Source: Kitagawia praeruptora (taxonomy: Eukaryota; Streptophyta; Magnoliopsida; Apiales; Apiaceae). Taken from it: a DNA stretch of 64,000 nucleotides. The stretch is taken from contig CM075352.1 in NCBI GenBank assembly GCA_037693485.1, positions 162,943,501-163,007,500 of the forward strand, written 5' to 3'. The translations under genes were made by a program, and so were the position numbers. Each line of letters starts with the position of its first letter. Position 1 is the stretch's first letter. Positions 25,350-36,389 of this stretch are shown here, one piece after another. The notes beneath the pieces are model-generated. The model was given only the letters and a program-made list of their open reading frames with translations, did not search any database and was not told where the DNA came from.

Positions 25350-25416
25350 AAAAAGGAAGGCGAGGAAAATAGGATGACCCAAGAAGAGATGCTTCTGGAA
25401 GCTGCTGCTCATACAG
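25350..25416 (+). pseudogene. YL1/SWC2-like (SWR1 complex) exon fragment
   Basis: The plus strand encodes KKEGEENRMTQEEMLLEAAA followed by HT and a donor ACAG/GTAA. The block MTQEEMLLEAA is characteristic of the YL1 family (SWC2), a subunit of the SWR1 complex that deposits histone H2A.Z. Only part of one exon is present. The next captured exon, glutaminyl cyclase, lies 300 bp away on the same strand. Confidence 0.55.
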
Positions 25417-25720
25417 GTAAAAGCTATAGGACAAGCTATAGGCTCGCAATACAAAAGTTTACAGTCCAGACTCCTTAAATATGTTATGGTTCTAGTGACC
25501 AAAACTTAAATATGTTGTGGTTCATGTTATGGAACTAGTAAAGCCATTAGTTGCACTTATGGTCACACAAATATCATTTCATTTATATGCATATATTATA
25601 TACAGCAAGCCCATACAGGAAGTAGAAATTAGGGGTCCTTGGTCCATGTGAGTCTGTGAACATAACCTAGCAATCAACAAATTTTAAGCAGAGAATACAA
25701 CTAAGCTAAATTACGTAATT

Positions 25721-25914
25721 GAAGTTATCAACGAGTTTCCTCATGATCCTGCAGCTTTTACTCAGGTTGTAACAATTGTATCATGATTATCATTTATAAT
25801 TTCTTCTTATTAATTTGCAACTTACTTTACGAGGACCTCATCGTGGTACTTGTGTGCTTTCAGGGGCTTTTATACGGAGGAAATGATACTCTGTATGAGT
25901 CCACTGGTCCCTAG
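25721..25914 (+). pseudogene. glutaminyl-peptide cyclotransferase, two exon fragments
   Basis: Exon 25721-25765 encodes EVINEFPHDPAAFTQ. After an intron (GT at 25766, CAG at 25861-25863) a second exon encodes GLLYGGNDTLYESTG and hits a stop, TAG, where the family continues L-Y-G-x-S-S-V-R. This is the start of the mature domain of plant glutaminyl cyclase, a secreted beta-propeller enzyme that forms pyroglutamate at protein N-termini. The retained intron shows DNA-level capture. The stop and the lack of further exons make it non-functional. Confidence 0.82.
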
Positions 25915-26221
25915 CAGGTTCAAACTCAACTTCATTAATTAATATTATTACACGTCATTATCAAAACAATGAACTGCAAGAATCAGTTTTTTTTATGTTA
26001 TTTATTTGATTCTGATCCGCTGAAGCTCTTTGACATAGTTAATTTTGCATTGACTAGTCAACCTGAAAATCATGATCACGTGCTTTAGTCTTTTTGTTTG
26101 CTCCATTACATTCCAGAGGCCTTAAGTAAATTTCTTGAATGATTACAAAGTTTTTCTAGATAATGAAAAACTGAAAAAGCAGAGCGGCTGTGAAATCAGA
26201 AATGTGAATGAAAAGACTTTG

Positions 26222-26380
26222 TTTAATGGGCTAGGGTTTTATTCTTTAATGGGCTTGGATTTTATTCTTTAATGGGCTAGTATGTGCAATCAATGTACCT
26301 AACTATTTCTTATATATAATTTATAATATAATATTATAATATACATATATGATTTATTAATTTATATTTTTAAAAATATA

Positions 26381-26441
<61 letters not shown>
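26222..26441. repeat. 28 bp tandem repeat and long TA microsatellite
   Basis: TTAATGGGCTAGGGTTTTATTC occurs in about 2.5 tandem copies (26222-26282). An uninterrupted (TA)n tract lies at about 26383-26441. Confidence 0.8.
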
Positions 26442-26446
<5 letters not shown>

Positions 26447-26617
26447 GGTTGCGGTTCGATTTTTTGCGATTATTTAAAATTAAATCCAAAACCAATCCGC
26501 AAATATACGATTTTTAAAAATTCAATCCGCAGCCAACTCGCATTTTGCGATTATCCGCAAAATGCGATTCGGTTGTGAGTGGTGCTAGTGGTTACGGATT
26601 ATATTTACACCCCTAGT
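26442..26617. mobile_element. probable hAT-like remnant, one end only
   Basis: The right end TTACACCCCTA is the inverted form of the TAGGGGTGTAAA terminus common in plant hAT elements. The inside has repeats of GCGGTT / AATCCGCA. The left terminus is missing at the TA tract. Confidence 0.5.
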
Positions 26618-26765
26618 TTATACATTACTAGCAACTAACCAATATTCATAACAAAAACTACCTATCAATATTCATCGCTACAAAGCTATTACAGGTTCCA
26701 ATTCCCAACAAAGTACCACTACCATAATCTAAATTACAATGTTAGAATGAGATAACTCAATTTCT

Positions 26766-27783
26766 TTACCTACTTCTCCAGCTCCCTTGTTTCTTCTTCT
26801 TAACTTTGTTCTTCTGCATAGTGAATGAACCAATATGCATATCTCTACGTCCACTACTTCCAAGACTCAAAGTTTTGCTAGTAGTAGACCCGCCATTAAC
26901 ACTGGAACCGGTAACTGTGATCTTCACCGCAACTTGGTCTTATCCTGAGTGGCATTGATGAATTAGAGTGGTTCCAAGATGTTCTATACCAGAACAATTG
27001 TGCTTAGCTCTGTAGAGACAAATAACTAGGAACCCTTAGAAACCCTGCAAAAAGACAAATGCACAAACACCACCTAAAATAGATGCAACAACTACCCCCT
27101 TTGTAATGACGTAACAGATGAAAAGTTTGGAGAAATATTACCTGATTTTTTTTGTCAAGAAACAGGTACACACACTTGCAAAGTAAATAGTAAAGCAGGA
27201 GCTGAGGAAATTACCTACAGCATTACACAAACTACCAGCAATCATGCCGAGAAAAGGAATGAGAAGTCTTCTGCAACTGCAATTAGCATGTTTCAGATAT
27301 ATAAAAATCAAACAAAAGCAAAGCAAGAACACAAGAACAGAGTATAACCAAGCACGAAGGAACTCTACTCCTTTCTACTTGTATACGCTTCATACCAATA
27401 CTAAAACACTTATTTGCAGTTTTAACTTTTAACATTCAACAATAATAATTATAATTTAATTTAAAAGAAAAACACTTGTTTGATGTTTCATAAAATAAAA
27501 AGAATTCAAATAAAATAGTAGTAAATACCATAACAAGCTTTAATATAGAGTTCTACACTCATTTATATAAATTGGAATATTGTGCATCTAGCACACCTTG
27601 TATATATAAATAATAAATAATAAATATTTTTTTTGGTGGGAACTCAAACAGACATTCTCATATTACCTCACAATGTTCAGCATAATGCTTGTAAATCTCA
27701 CTGTTTTCATCTTCATCACCAAGTATTGTACCACCATACCAGCCGTTAGCTTCATGTACTGAGGTCATAGCATGATATCTGCA
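26766..27783 (-). other. exon-like segments, gene(s) not recognised
   Basis: The minus strand holds three plausible exons. 27667-27782 encodes RYHAMTSVHEANGWYGGTIL and then GDEDENSEIYKHYAEHCE before a GTAATA donor. About 27195-27258 encodes LLIPFLGMIAGSLCNAV. About 26770-26945 is a C-terminus containing RRDMHIGSFTMQKNKVKKKK and ending GSWRSR plus a stop. They follow thymidylate kinase pieces on the same strand. I do not recognise their families. Confidence 0.4.
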
Positions 27784-28192
27784 GAAGGAAAAGTCTCGGC
27801 ATAAGAAAGAGTTATTTGTAACATCATGTTTTTACAGATATCTTGGTGCATTCACGAACAACTTTGATTGAGCAGAATGTATCCTCTTCTTAATTGTCAT
27901 AATACTAGAGGCCAATAACAACATAAAAAAATTAAATTTCCTACTCAGAATGATTATAAATGATTTACCGATTTAGAATTGAGATGCTGCCCATGGGTTA
28001 TACAGTCAAATTAGAAAGGAAATTATCATTACTTGTCATAAATGAGTAAACATCTAGAATAAACTATAACAAAAGAGAAAAGAGAAGGAAAAAAAAAGTT
28101 TGCGTTTAAAAATAAAATACATTCGTGTATAACAGGCAAACAAAGATATGTTACTGTAAAAATAAGAATCAGACAACTAATTACCTTCCATG

Positions 28193-28926
28193 AGGCGTCA
28201 CGAAGAACCTGGTACGCCTGGGCAACTTTCTTTTGGAACTCAAGCTGCTCATATGATCATATCTCTCATCACCGTAGCCTCCTCTTTCAGAAGCTTTCTA
28301 ATTATTTGAATTAACTTTTACCAGTTAGCTAAATAGTAGAAGAGGTTGTACTACACAATAAGAGCAAGGAGACGCACAAGAGCAGGCTATTAAACTAGAA
28401 TATACTAGAATGCTGAATGATGTGGTGCCAACAATCTCGTCCTAGAAAAAACATGAATCTTTACTCAGTCTATAATTTTTGCAAATCACGGCTCTAACAA
28501 TTGGTTATTTTTACAGAATGCTAATATATGTTATTTCTATGCCAAAAAGGTTCATAGCTAAGCAAAGCCCTATTGTACCATATAGCTACTATGCAAGCCT
28601 GAATTATATGCACCTCTACTCTCACTTAGATCTTATACTAATCATAAAGAACTTGTAAGTGCATCGGAAAAACAAGCAAGCAGAGCAGTTACACAGAAAA
28701 TCACATCCTTAATTTTCCCAATTCAGGTATAGACATTACAGTAGTACCTCTGGAGATATGTCAAGGTACAACACCAAATCAGGAGCCAACAACCCCATGT
28801 CTGGAGCCTGCACAAAGACATCAGTGTTATGTGATACACAACAATAAATAAACCTCAAATTGACTAAATATAAGAAGGGTTTTCACCTTGCACCATCCAA
28901 TATCAAGTCCTTTCGCTGCTGAAAAT
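28193..28926 (-). pseudogene. thymidylate kinase, three successive exon fragments
   Basis: On the minus strand: FSAAKGLDIGWCK (about 28926-28888, donor AAG/GTGAAA); APDMGLLAPDLVLYLDISPE (about 28807-28748, donor GAG/GTAC); then RGGYGDERYD, a frameshift, and EFQKKVAQAYQVLRDASWK (about 28300-28193, donor AAG/GTAATT). These are three consecutive segments of plant dTMP kinase, including the lid region (RGGYG.ERYE), with introns still in place. The enzyme phosphorylates dTMP to dTDP. The P-loop N-terminus and C-terminus are missing. The piece just upstream (29040-29105, LDWNTKRAALDASPYVFALT) is not TMP kinase, so this is a composite of captured genes. Confidence 0.85.
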
Positions 28927-29039
28927 GCCACCCCTAATTACAATGGTATATAATGAGTAAAAAAAGAAGATATAATGGTGATGAATTTGTAGAAACAGCA
29001 GCATAGGTGAGGATAGGTACCATTGTATGATGTAAGAGC

Positions 29040-29108
29040 AAAAACGTATGGGGAAGCATCCAGGGCAGCACGTTTTGTGTTCCAATCCAAGAAGATGTTG
29101 TTTTCAAC
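29040..29108 (-). other. exon-like segment, gene not recognised
   Basis: The minus strand encodes NNIFLDWNTKRAALDASPYV and FALTSYN before a donor ATG/GTACC. It lies just upstream of the thymidylate kinase exons. A 17 bp part (GCATCCAGGGCAGCACG) is repeated at 29148-29164, at the start of the CACTA-C-type subterminal zone. Confidence 0.35.
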
Positions 29109-29169
29109 ATAATCATCGAATTTCCCAAAGTGATTCACATTTTGAAAGCATCCAGGGCAGCACGATTTA

Positions 29170-30116
29170 ATGTACAAAACCATTGTGTGTTGCATGCAAT
29201 TCAGACAACAGTATTCACAAACCATTATCTGATTACATTTTATGCAACGTCTTATCAAAACACTTGTCTGATTTTAACAACGCTTTTTGAAAGCATTGTC
29301 TGAAGATACTTCAGACAATGCTTTCAAAAAATGTTGTTAAAATCAGACAATAGTATTTAGTCACCGTTGTGTGACTACCTTTGAAGCAATATATGATAAA
29401 AACACTTGTCTAAATTTTACAATGCTTTTTCGGACCATTGTAAGACCTATGTTACTCCGACTCTTCTGTTTAGGTCGCCGTACCCGTGTCGGACACTTGG
29501 ACACTCGGACACGACACTTATTTCGTGTCGGATCCTTTGATTGAAATGTGGACACTTTGACCAACTTAAAGACCACATATGAGTTGAATTTACAATGCAA
29601 ACCAAAAAAAATGAGAAGAATGAAAGAAGTAGAACTGTAGAAGTAAGAAACAAGTAGAGAAGATCCATGATTTGCAGAGTTCTTTATGAAATCATGTTTA
29701 ATCTGAGTTTGATTGTTACTTTTTCTAATGGTATCTATTTATCATGCCTCTTTATGAATATACTATGACGTGTCCCCGTACCCGTGTCCACAAATAGGAC
29801 AGTGTCCCCGTGTCCCCAATTTTCAGATTTTTCGAGTCCGACACTCGGATACGTGTCGTGTCTGACACTTCGTACCCGAGTCTGAGTAACATTGTGTAAG
29901 ACAAACTGTTAGACAACATTACTTTCCAAAATCGTTGTAAAACTGTTGTCGATTTTGATCTTCCAGACAACACTTTTTAAAACCGTTGTTAAATTCATGA
30001 TCAGACAATACACCGAAAAGCTTGAAAAAATAACCGTTGTGTGAAAATTTCAGCCAACGCTTTTTCGTCGAATTGTTGTCTGATGAGTGTCGTCTGATTC
30101 AAAAATTCTTGTAGTG
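29170..30116. mobile_element. right end of a second family C CACTA element
   Basis: Dense CAGACAA / TTGTCTGA subterminal motifs end in GATTCAAAAATTCTTGTAGTG, the inverted form of CACTACAAGAA, followed by TGA. The motif is the one seen in the 46375-56740 element. I could not find the partner left end. The captured exons to the left (thymidylate kinase and others) may lie inside this element. Confidence 0.75.
29447..29894. mobile_element. hAT-like non-autonomous element
   Basis: Ends CTATGTTACTCCGACTC and inverted CAATGTTACTCAGACTC, with a perfect 8 bp duplication TGTAAGAC at 29439-29446 and 29895-29902. It sits within the subterminal array of the family C CACTA end. GTGTCGGACAC-type repeats lie at both ends, and there is no coding capacity. 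Confidence 0.88.
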
Positions 30117-30489
30117 TGATGCACATTCAATAAAGCCACATGTATACGACCTTTCTTATGACCTGTGTAGCAACATAGAATTTATTTGAAATTCTGAATT
30201 TAGTAAACATAACATATTTAGATTTGGAATTGGTTCATTTGCATGGCATTCATATATAATCCAAGCTTAAAAATTTCAAATGGTAACTTAATTTATATCA
30301 TTTGAAATGAGTAATACGCGTCCAAAACACAATCTTATATTTTTACATAATCTTTTCTGAAGTGCCCGAGACACGAAAGCTTTTGCTACTAGCAGAGATT
30401 GATCACGTAGCCAACGTAAGTTAGATCAGTTATAACTCCTTAAAAAATATGTATTGGTCCAAAAGTTTGATATGTACTTGAATTACTTG
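30117..30489. other. no gene recognised
   Basis: AT-rich sequence with no recognisable exon or repeat. Confidence 0.5.
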
Positions 30490-31100
30490 CACCCGTTTAT
30501 CTGAAATATCTCTAATTAGGATTATAAGGTTCATCGAGATGCTGCATAAGGTTGTTGTTTCATCTCGTGGTTTGCCACAAATTATTGAGCTGGGACAGAA
30601 CATAAGATATTTATTCACAACCAAGAATATTTGCTCTGCTGTTATGAAGGTAAATGTTGTATTTACTTTATATGGTATGTTTTCATGCATTTTTCTGAGA
30701 ACTTTTGTCATTTGTTTATTCTTATCCGTGCACATTTTGACACAGTTGGAGATGATATGGTGATATAAATAATGTGACAATATCTAGATCCTGTTGTGAA
30801 GATATAATTTCTTTATCCCACTCAAGCCTCCTTTTCCATCAGTAAAAACACATGATTTTGTTTTAGATTTCGTCATTATTGTATATCTACTTTGGTGGCC
30901 CTCCTACAACAAATTTTCCTGATCTTCATTATTTTCTTAGTAATACTCAGACTATAGTTCTCAAGACACCATTTGTAGCTGTTCACTCCATGTACTGTTT
31001 CTTTTTTGACAGAGAGTAATATACTCTTTGGTTCAAATTTACAGATAAGTGGTCCTGGAGAGTTTGAAGGTCGTATATCTATACCTCTACCTGTGGGGTA
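30490..31100 (+). other. exon-like segments, gene(s) not recognised
   Basis: 30550-30649 encodes VVVSSRGLPQIIELGQNIRY and LFTTKNICSAVMK, ending in AAG/GTAAAT. 31012-31097 contains ISGPGEFEGRISIPLPVG before a GTAAGC donor. Both have good splice borders on the plus strand, in line with the CDKA exon further right. I do not recognise them. Confidence 0.35.
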
Positions 31101-31637
31101 AGCTTTCACATTCTCACCGCGTTATTCAAGTTTTAGTGTCATTGAGAATCATATAATGTTCTCTATATAAATTCTACGAAGTAAAATGTTGTCCATCACA
31201 TATTAGTTCTCTATATAAATATTTGTCTTGTTTTGTTGGAGTTCATCTGCATGAGTGTATTAGTTTGTTATTCTGACTTTGGCTATATACCATCGATTTG
31301 TTTAGAGCATGTAAACGTGTTGTGCATTTCTTCCATTCGTGAAAGCGAGGTAAGTTGAAATACTTGACAGAATAAATTATTGATAATCATAACTTCATAT
31401 GCTTTTGTTTGCACTTAAGCTATAAAATTCTTCTAGTCAAACAGATATCATGTAGATTCTGTTCAATCTACTTGTGCTAACATGGTCTCGAGCAGTTCTT
31501 TAATTTTTTTTAATTGTGAATGCCTTATATGTTCAAGCTTAGTTTTCCTAAAGCTCATCAGAAACCAACTAAAATTATGAAGGATCAAACTGGTAGCTGG
31601 GTTTGTAAATGTTTGTATATATCATTTTGTTTTAAAG

Positions 31638-31736
31638 GTGGTGACACTTTGGTACAGGGCACCAGAAATCCTCCTTGGATCTCGCCACTATTCTATGCCT
31701 GTTGATGAGTGTGGTCGGCTGTATCTTTACTGAGTC
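31638..31736 (+). pseudogene. CDKA-like cyclin-dependent kinase exon fragment
   Basis: Encodes [20 protein letters not shown] then PVDEW. This is the activation-segment to P+1-loop block of CDKA (cdc2), ending in the conserved APE motif and the start of subdomain IX (D-x-W-S-x-G-C). After a frameshift the DNA still reads as W-S-C-I-F-T-E up to 31736, where a family D CACTA remnant begins. No ATP-binding or catalytic-loop exons are seen nearby. Confidence 0.8.
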
Positions 31737-31862
31737 GCCATTTTGACCGACGCTACAGGCCTACACCTATAGCGACGCCTTCATATACTAGGACTAATAA
31801 CCGACGCCTAATGCCTATTTTGACCGACACTAGAAGCCTATTCTGTACTAGTATTGGCCATC
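31737..31862. mobile_element. truncated family D CACTA (GCGTCGG) remnant
   Basis: Motifs TGACCGACGCT, CCTATAGCGACGCC and TAACCGACGCCT, plus a right end CTATTCTGTACTAGTA, resemble the element at 59703-60341. The left terminus is missing and no target duplication can be assigned. Confidence 0.65.
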
Positions 31863-32054
31863 TTGGATGTGACAACTTTTTGATAGCTGAATTTTCTAAT
31901 ACTTTGATGTAGTTGATGCCCACCCCTACTGTAGAGTGGCTCAAATTAGGGTTTTTAGTTACTTGAATTCTTCATCTTGATTGATACTTGAGCATCAATG
32001 ATACATGAGCTTGGAAAGTTCGTTATTTGTTTCCTTTTTTAAATGATTACTGCG

Positions 32055-32520
32055 CAGTGACCGAGGGAGGGGGTCCAGAGGGATCCCTGGCCCCCTGAAA
32101 TTTCTAATATAATCAAAGTAGTATGAATCTTAGCGCAGCTATATCTTCAGTTCAGCTGGTATTTTTCTGTGATTTCCTCCCCGGGGGTCTGAGTTCGACT
32201 CCTTGATGGTGTTTTTAGTTGCTTTCTTCCTTCCTTTACTGTTTTAACAACTCTTAGATATTGTTTATTTGTTTTTCAAAATACAAAATATTTCTCACCA
32301 TACTTTTTTTTCCCTTTTTTTTTTCTTTCAATTTTTAACATTATCTTTTGTATTTCAAACTTAAAACAATGCTAAGCATTATTTTAGTGGTCACATTAGC
32401 TAAATTTAGAATTTTCTTTGTTTCTTATTTTATTTTATGATAAAATTATTATTTTTTTAATTTTAAAAATTATAACGTAAAATTGGCCCCCCCTAGAATT
32501 TCCTTCTGCGTCCCTCACTG
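32055..32520. mobile_element. hAT-like non-autonomous element
   Basis: Ends CAGTGACCGAGGGAGG and inverted CAGTGAGGGACGCAGAAGG, flanked by the perfect 8 bp duplication TTACTGCG (32047-32054 and 32521-32528). No transposase. Confidence 0.9.
32146..32206 (+). repeat. tRNA-like (possible SINE) segment inside the hAT element
   Basis: It carries an A-box-like TTCAGTTCAGCTGGTA and, about 40 bp on, a B-box-like GAGTTCGACTCC, the internal RNA polymerase III promoter layout. There is no clear cloverleaf or tail, so it is a degenerate tRNA-derived piece and not a tRNA gene. Confidence 0.4.
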
Positions 32521-32617
32521 TTACTGCGTATTGGGTTGGTGTGAGATATGTAGTTGCGTGTTCCTTTCCTTCGACATTAGTTTGTTATTACTTTGTTGTT
32601 TACTTGTACAAATGGAT

Positions 32618-32700
32618 GCTTTTGTTACTTTTGTTACTTAATGGATGCTTTTGTTACTTAATGGATGCTTTTGTTACTTTTGTTACTTAATACTAAGAAA
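32618..32700. repeat. ATGGATGCTTTTGTTACTT tandem repeats
   Basis: Several copies of TGGATGCTTTTGTTACTT with internal TTTTGTTACTT duplications. Simple short tandem expansion. Confidence 0.75.
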
Positions 32701-33285
32701 TGAAACTTTTACTACTTTGCATGGTTGCTTGGCTTTTGGAGATGGATGTTTCCAAGTAATTTTTTTTCACAAATGTATGCTATTGTTATCACAGTAAATT
32801 GTACTTTGCACTCCTTATTTTTTATCTTTTTTCTGATTTGGTTCCAAACTTTTAGTGTTAACATAATGCATCTCTCAATTTTAGGATTAGCTTCATAATG
32901 TACGCCTTTAATAACTTTCCGTCCAAAATAATCGTGATCATTAAATTTACACTGGTAAAATCAGAAGGAAATTTTGTTAAGTTTAAATTATACTGTAACA
33001 TAGTGCATCCCCTAGTTACAATATAACAAATCACACCGTGATTTTTATTTTATTCTATGTTTTTAATAATAATATAACTTTAATAAAATAAAAATAGTTA
33101 GTTATGACTTAGCAAAAAAAAAATAGTTAGTTATGAGATATAATGTACACAATAATTTTTTTTTCCATCCGGGATATTTACAAAACTACTTAACTTTTTA
33201 AAACTATTTACAAAAATACGCGATTTTTTGGTTGCAAAGGGGTTGCAAGTAATATTTTTGAAAAAATCTGTTGCAACTTGGGTGG

Positions 33286-33482
33286 AATAACAATTGATTT
33301 CTGGACCGTTGGATAAGGATCCAAAAAATTTACCTGTCCGTTATAATTTTCCGCGCGGATAGGACAGAACGTAGCGGATAGCCAATCAACCTATTCGCGG
33401 AAAATTATAACGGACATGTAATTTTTTTTTAATCCAGGATCCTTGGATCTTGATCCAACTGCCCAAAAATCAATTATTACGT
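33286..33482. mobile_element. short foldback (palindromic) element
   Basis: The left arm has CCGTTATAATTTTCCGCG and GGATAAGGATCC. The right arm carries the inverted forms CGCGGAAAATTATAACGG and GGATCCTTGGATC. The outer parts ATTGATTTCTGG and CCAAAAATCAAT also pair. Arms of roughly 80 bp surround a short centre near 33390. Confidence 0.7.
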
Positions 33483-33944
33483 AACTGGTCCAGGACCGTT
33501 AAAAAAACCCTAACTTTTATTAGTAAGCAAAACTCCTCTTTAATTGTATTTGGGAACCAAATTTGATTACACCCTCATTCTAATTCCCCTAAATTTTTAT
33601 TTTCCCATAATTTTATATTATTTTTATTAAATTATAAAAATTATTAGAACTTTAATATAATTTTAATTTTGTAATTAAAAATAGATGAATTCATTTATTT
33701 TTTTTAAAAAAACATTAAGTAAGTCGCACTTGGTTGTTTTATCGCAAATGCAAATAATTTCAAAAATAGAAAAAATAAAAAAAATAAAAATAAGAGTAAT
33801 TTTTTTGGTAAATTTTCAATACTAAATTAGTGGTTAATTTTAATTAATTATCTCGGACTTATCATCTAGTATTTTATAAATACATAACATATCTATTAAA
33901 ATTAATCTACAAAATATTATACTCATGAAATATAATAAAGGAAT

Positions 33945-34977
33945 AGTTTCAAAACTACCAATGTGAACTATTAGATTTTTAAATATATACTATCCATCTT
34001 TCTAAAATTCTAAAAATACCGACCTTGTTTTCAAAATTCCAAAAATACTACCTTCCTCAATTGCAACTTTTGCAACCTCATTTGCAACTTTCAGTTTTCA
34101 AATTTCTGATTTAATGTTCTGGGATTCAGATGTCATTTTCGACCTTTTTTTTGGATTCTGATATATATATATATATATATATATCAGAGTCCAAAAAAGA
34201 GGTCGAAAATGACATCTGTCAAATGGAACTTGAAATCAGAAATTTGAAAACTGGAAGTTGCAAATGAGGTTGCAAGGCCCCGCCAAGGGCACTCATAATT
34301 GGTGAATTTGGGTTGCAAGGCCCCGCCAGGGGCACTCATAATTGGTGAATTTGGGTTGCAAGGCCCTGCCAGGGACACTCATAATTGGTGGATTTCTGAT
34401 TTGCAACTTTCAGTTTTCAGTTGCAACTTTTGCAACCTCAGTTGCAACTTTTGCAACCTCAGTTGTAACTTTTGCAACCTCAGTTGCAACTCCTCAGTTG
34501 CAACTTTTGCAACCTCAGTTGCAACTTTTGCAACCTCAGTTTTCAGTTGCAACTTTTGCAACTGAGGTTGCAACTCCTCAGTTGCAACTTTTGCAACCTC
34601 AGTTGCAACTGCGGTTTACAACCTCAGTTGCAACTTTTGCAACCTCAGTTGCAACTGCGGTTTACAACCTCAGTTGCAACTTTTGCAACCTCAGTTGCAA
34701 CTTTTGCAACCTAAGTTGCAACTTTTGCAACTGAAAACTGAAAGTTGCAAATCAGAAATCCACCAATTATGAGTGTTGCAACTTTTGCAACCGAAAACTG
34801 AAAGTTGCAAATCAGAAATCCACCAATTATGAGTGCCCCTGGCGGGGCCTTGCAACCCAAATTCACCAATTATGAGTGCCCCTGGCGGGGCCTTGCAACC
34901 TCATTTGCAACTTCCAGTTTTCAAATTTCTGATTTCAAGTTCCATTTGTCAGATGTCATTTTCGACCTCTTTTTTGG

Positions 34978-35039
<62 letters not shown>

Positions 35040-35250
35040 CCAAAAAAGAGGTCGAAAATGACATTTGAACCCCAGAACATGAAATCAGAAATTTGAAAAC
35101 TGGAAGTTGCAAATGAGGTTGCAAAAGTTGCAATTGAGGAAGGTAGTATTTTTGGAATTTTGAAAACATAAAAGTATAATGAGGTAGGATTTTTGAAAAA
35201 ATGATTTTATAGAAGTGAAAAGATAGTTGGGTGGTAGTAAAATTGGAAAT
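33945..35250. mobile_element. compound foldback element with nested palindromes
   Basis: The left half (from about 33950) and right half (to about 35245) are inverted copies, ending near TTTCAAAACTACCA and its inverted likeness TGGTAGTAAAATTGG. Each half also holds its own palindrome centred on a TA tract (34160-34184 and 34985-35033), with arms TCAGAGTCCAAAAAAGAGG and the inverse. The middle (about 34400-34760) is a tandem array of a 21 bp unit GCAACTTTTGCAACCTCAGTT. GGCCCCGCCAGGGGCACTCA copies flank the array. The open frames are low-complexity by-products. Confidence 0.85.
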
Positions 35251-36389
35251 AATTATTAAAATCTTATTTATTTATGTAAATATCCCTATAATAAAATACA
35301 TTTATATATATGGATTTTTATTTTAAATGAATGAAATTTTTAAATAAAATGTCTTTTGCCACAATAAAAAAAATTATGGGGTGTATTTTCTCATAATATA
35401 AATTTGAAACACTTCTTCCGATGTTACCCATATAATTGTTTTTGGATGGAAAATGACTGCAAGGTGCAATATGAAGTGAAATCTAAAGTTGAACGATGCA
35501 TTTTGTGGATATTTAAAATTGGGATAAAATGGAAAAAGATTTGGGATAAAATGGAAAAAGAGATTAAAGATAAAGAGGGCAAAGCTACTTAGTTTTGTTT
35601 CTTCAGTCTTTGATTGACGTTGCTTTCCTTTCTATTTCTCAAATAAATAATCAAAAAGCATTATATCCCACATTCTGCATCTATTATTTACACAAGACTA
35701 CTAAAAGAAAGGACTACTGCAAAAATAGTTATTTTTTGTTTTTGGGATCAAAGAAACCAGTCAAGTCATTTTTATGTTTTGTGAAATGTGGATTCTACAA
35801 AAATATATGAGTAAATTCTATAACCCAAAATTACTACTATTTATTTAGAATGATACCTAACGAATTAAATTGAAAAATTGCCAAGTGTTCATGAAAAAAG
35901 TGAGAAAAAGAGATGAAATCATGACTTAAGATAAATTTATAAATCCCACCTAAGGATACTGTATTTGTTTTTTTTTAAATGATAGCAAGTGCAAAAGAGA
36001 TTACTAAAAATATAAAAGTATAATGTTGTGTAAAAAATTATTTGACACTATAAAAACTTAATGTAAAAATAGTAACTAGTTGAATTTGAATAAATACTAT
36101 ATTTTCTAAAAAACAAAAATTAAACCTGTTAAATTTTATAACTTGGTTAAAAGTTATCATATTAATATTCAACAAATCAACCATAACTTATACAAGTCTT
36201 TAATTAAATACAAGAATATCATTGTGACACTCTAAATTTTCACCAAGAAACATGTATGTCCTCCCAAGTACAAAAACAGACATTCACCCATTGAAAATTA
36301 TGTCACTTGACATTAGTTTGATTAAGACACTCATTCACCGCAGATTTCTTGGGTGCTGATTTCTTCCACATCCTAATTGACATTCTATT
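35251..36389. other. no gene recognised
   Basis: AT-rich. The open frames at 35404-35810 show no domain. The last 150 bp may belong to an exon interrupted by the LTR element. Confidence 0.45.

Noticed and set aside
29447..29894. GTGTCGGACAC repeats as a regulatory element
   Set aside because: Explained as the ends of a hAT-like element with a perfect 8 bp duplication.
32146..32206. Functional tRNA gene
   Set aside because: A and B boxes only; no acceptor stem, anticodon arm or T-stretch terminator could be drawn.
34299..34734. Long open frames rich in CNF/ATSV repeats (both strands)
   Set aside because: By-products of the 21 bp tandem repeat in the foldback element; low complexity on all frames.
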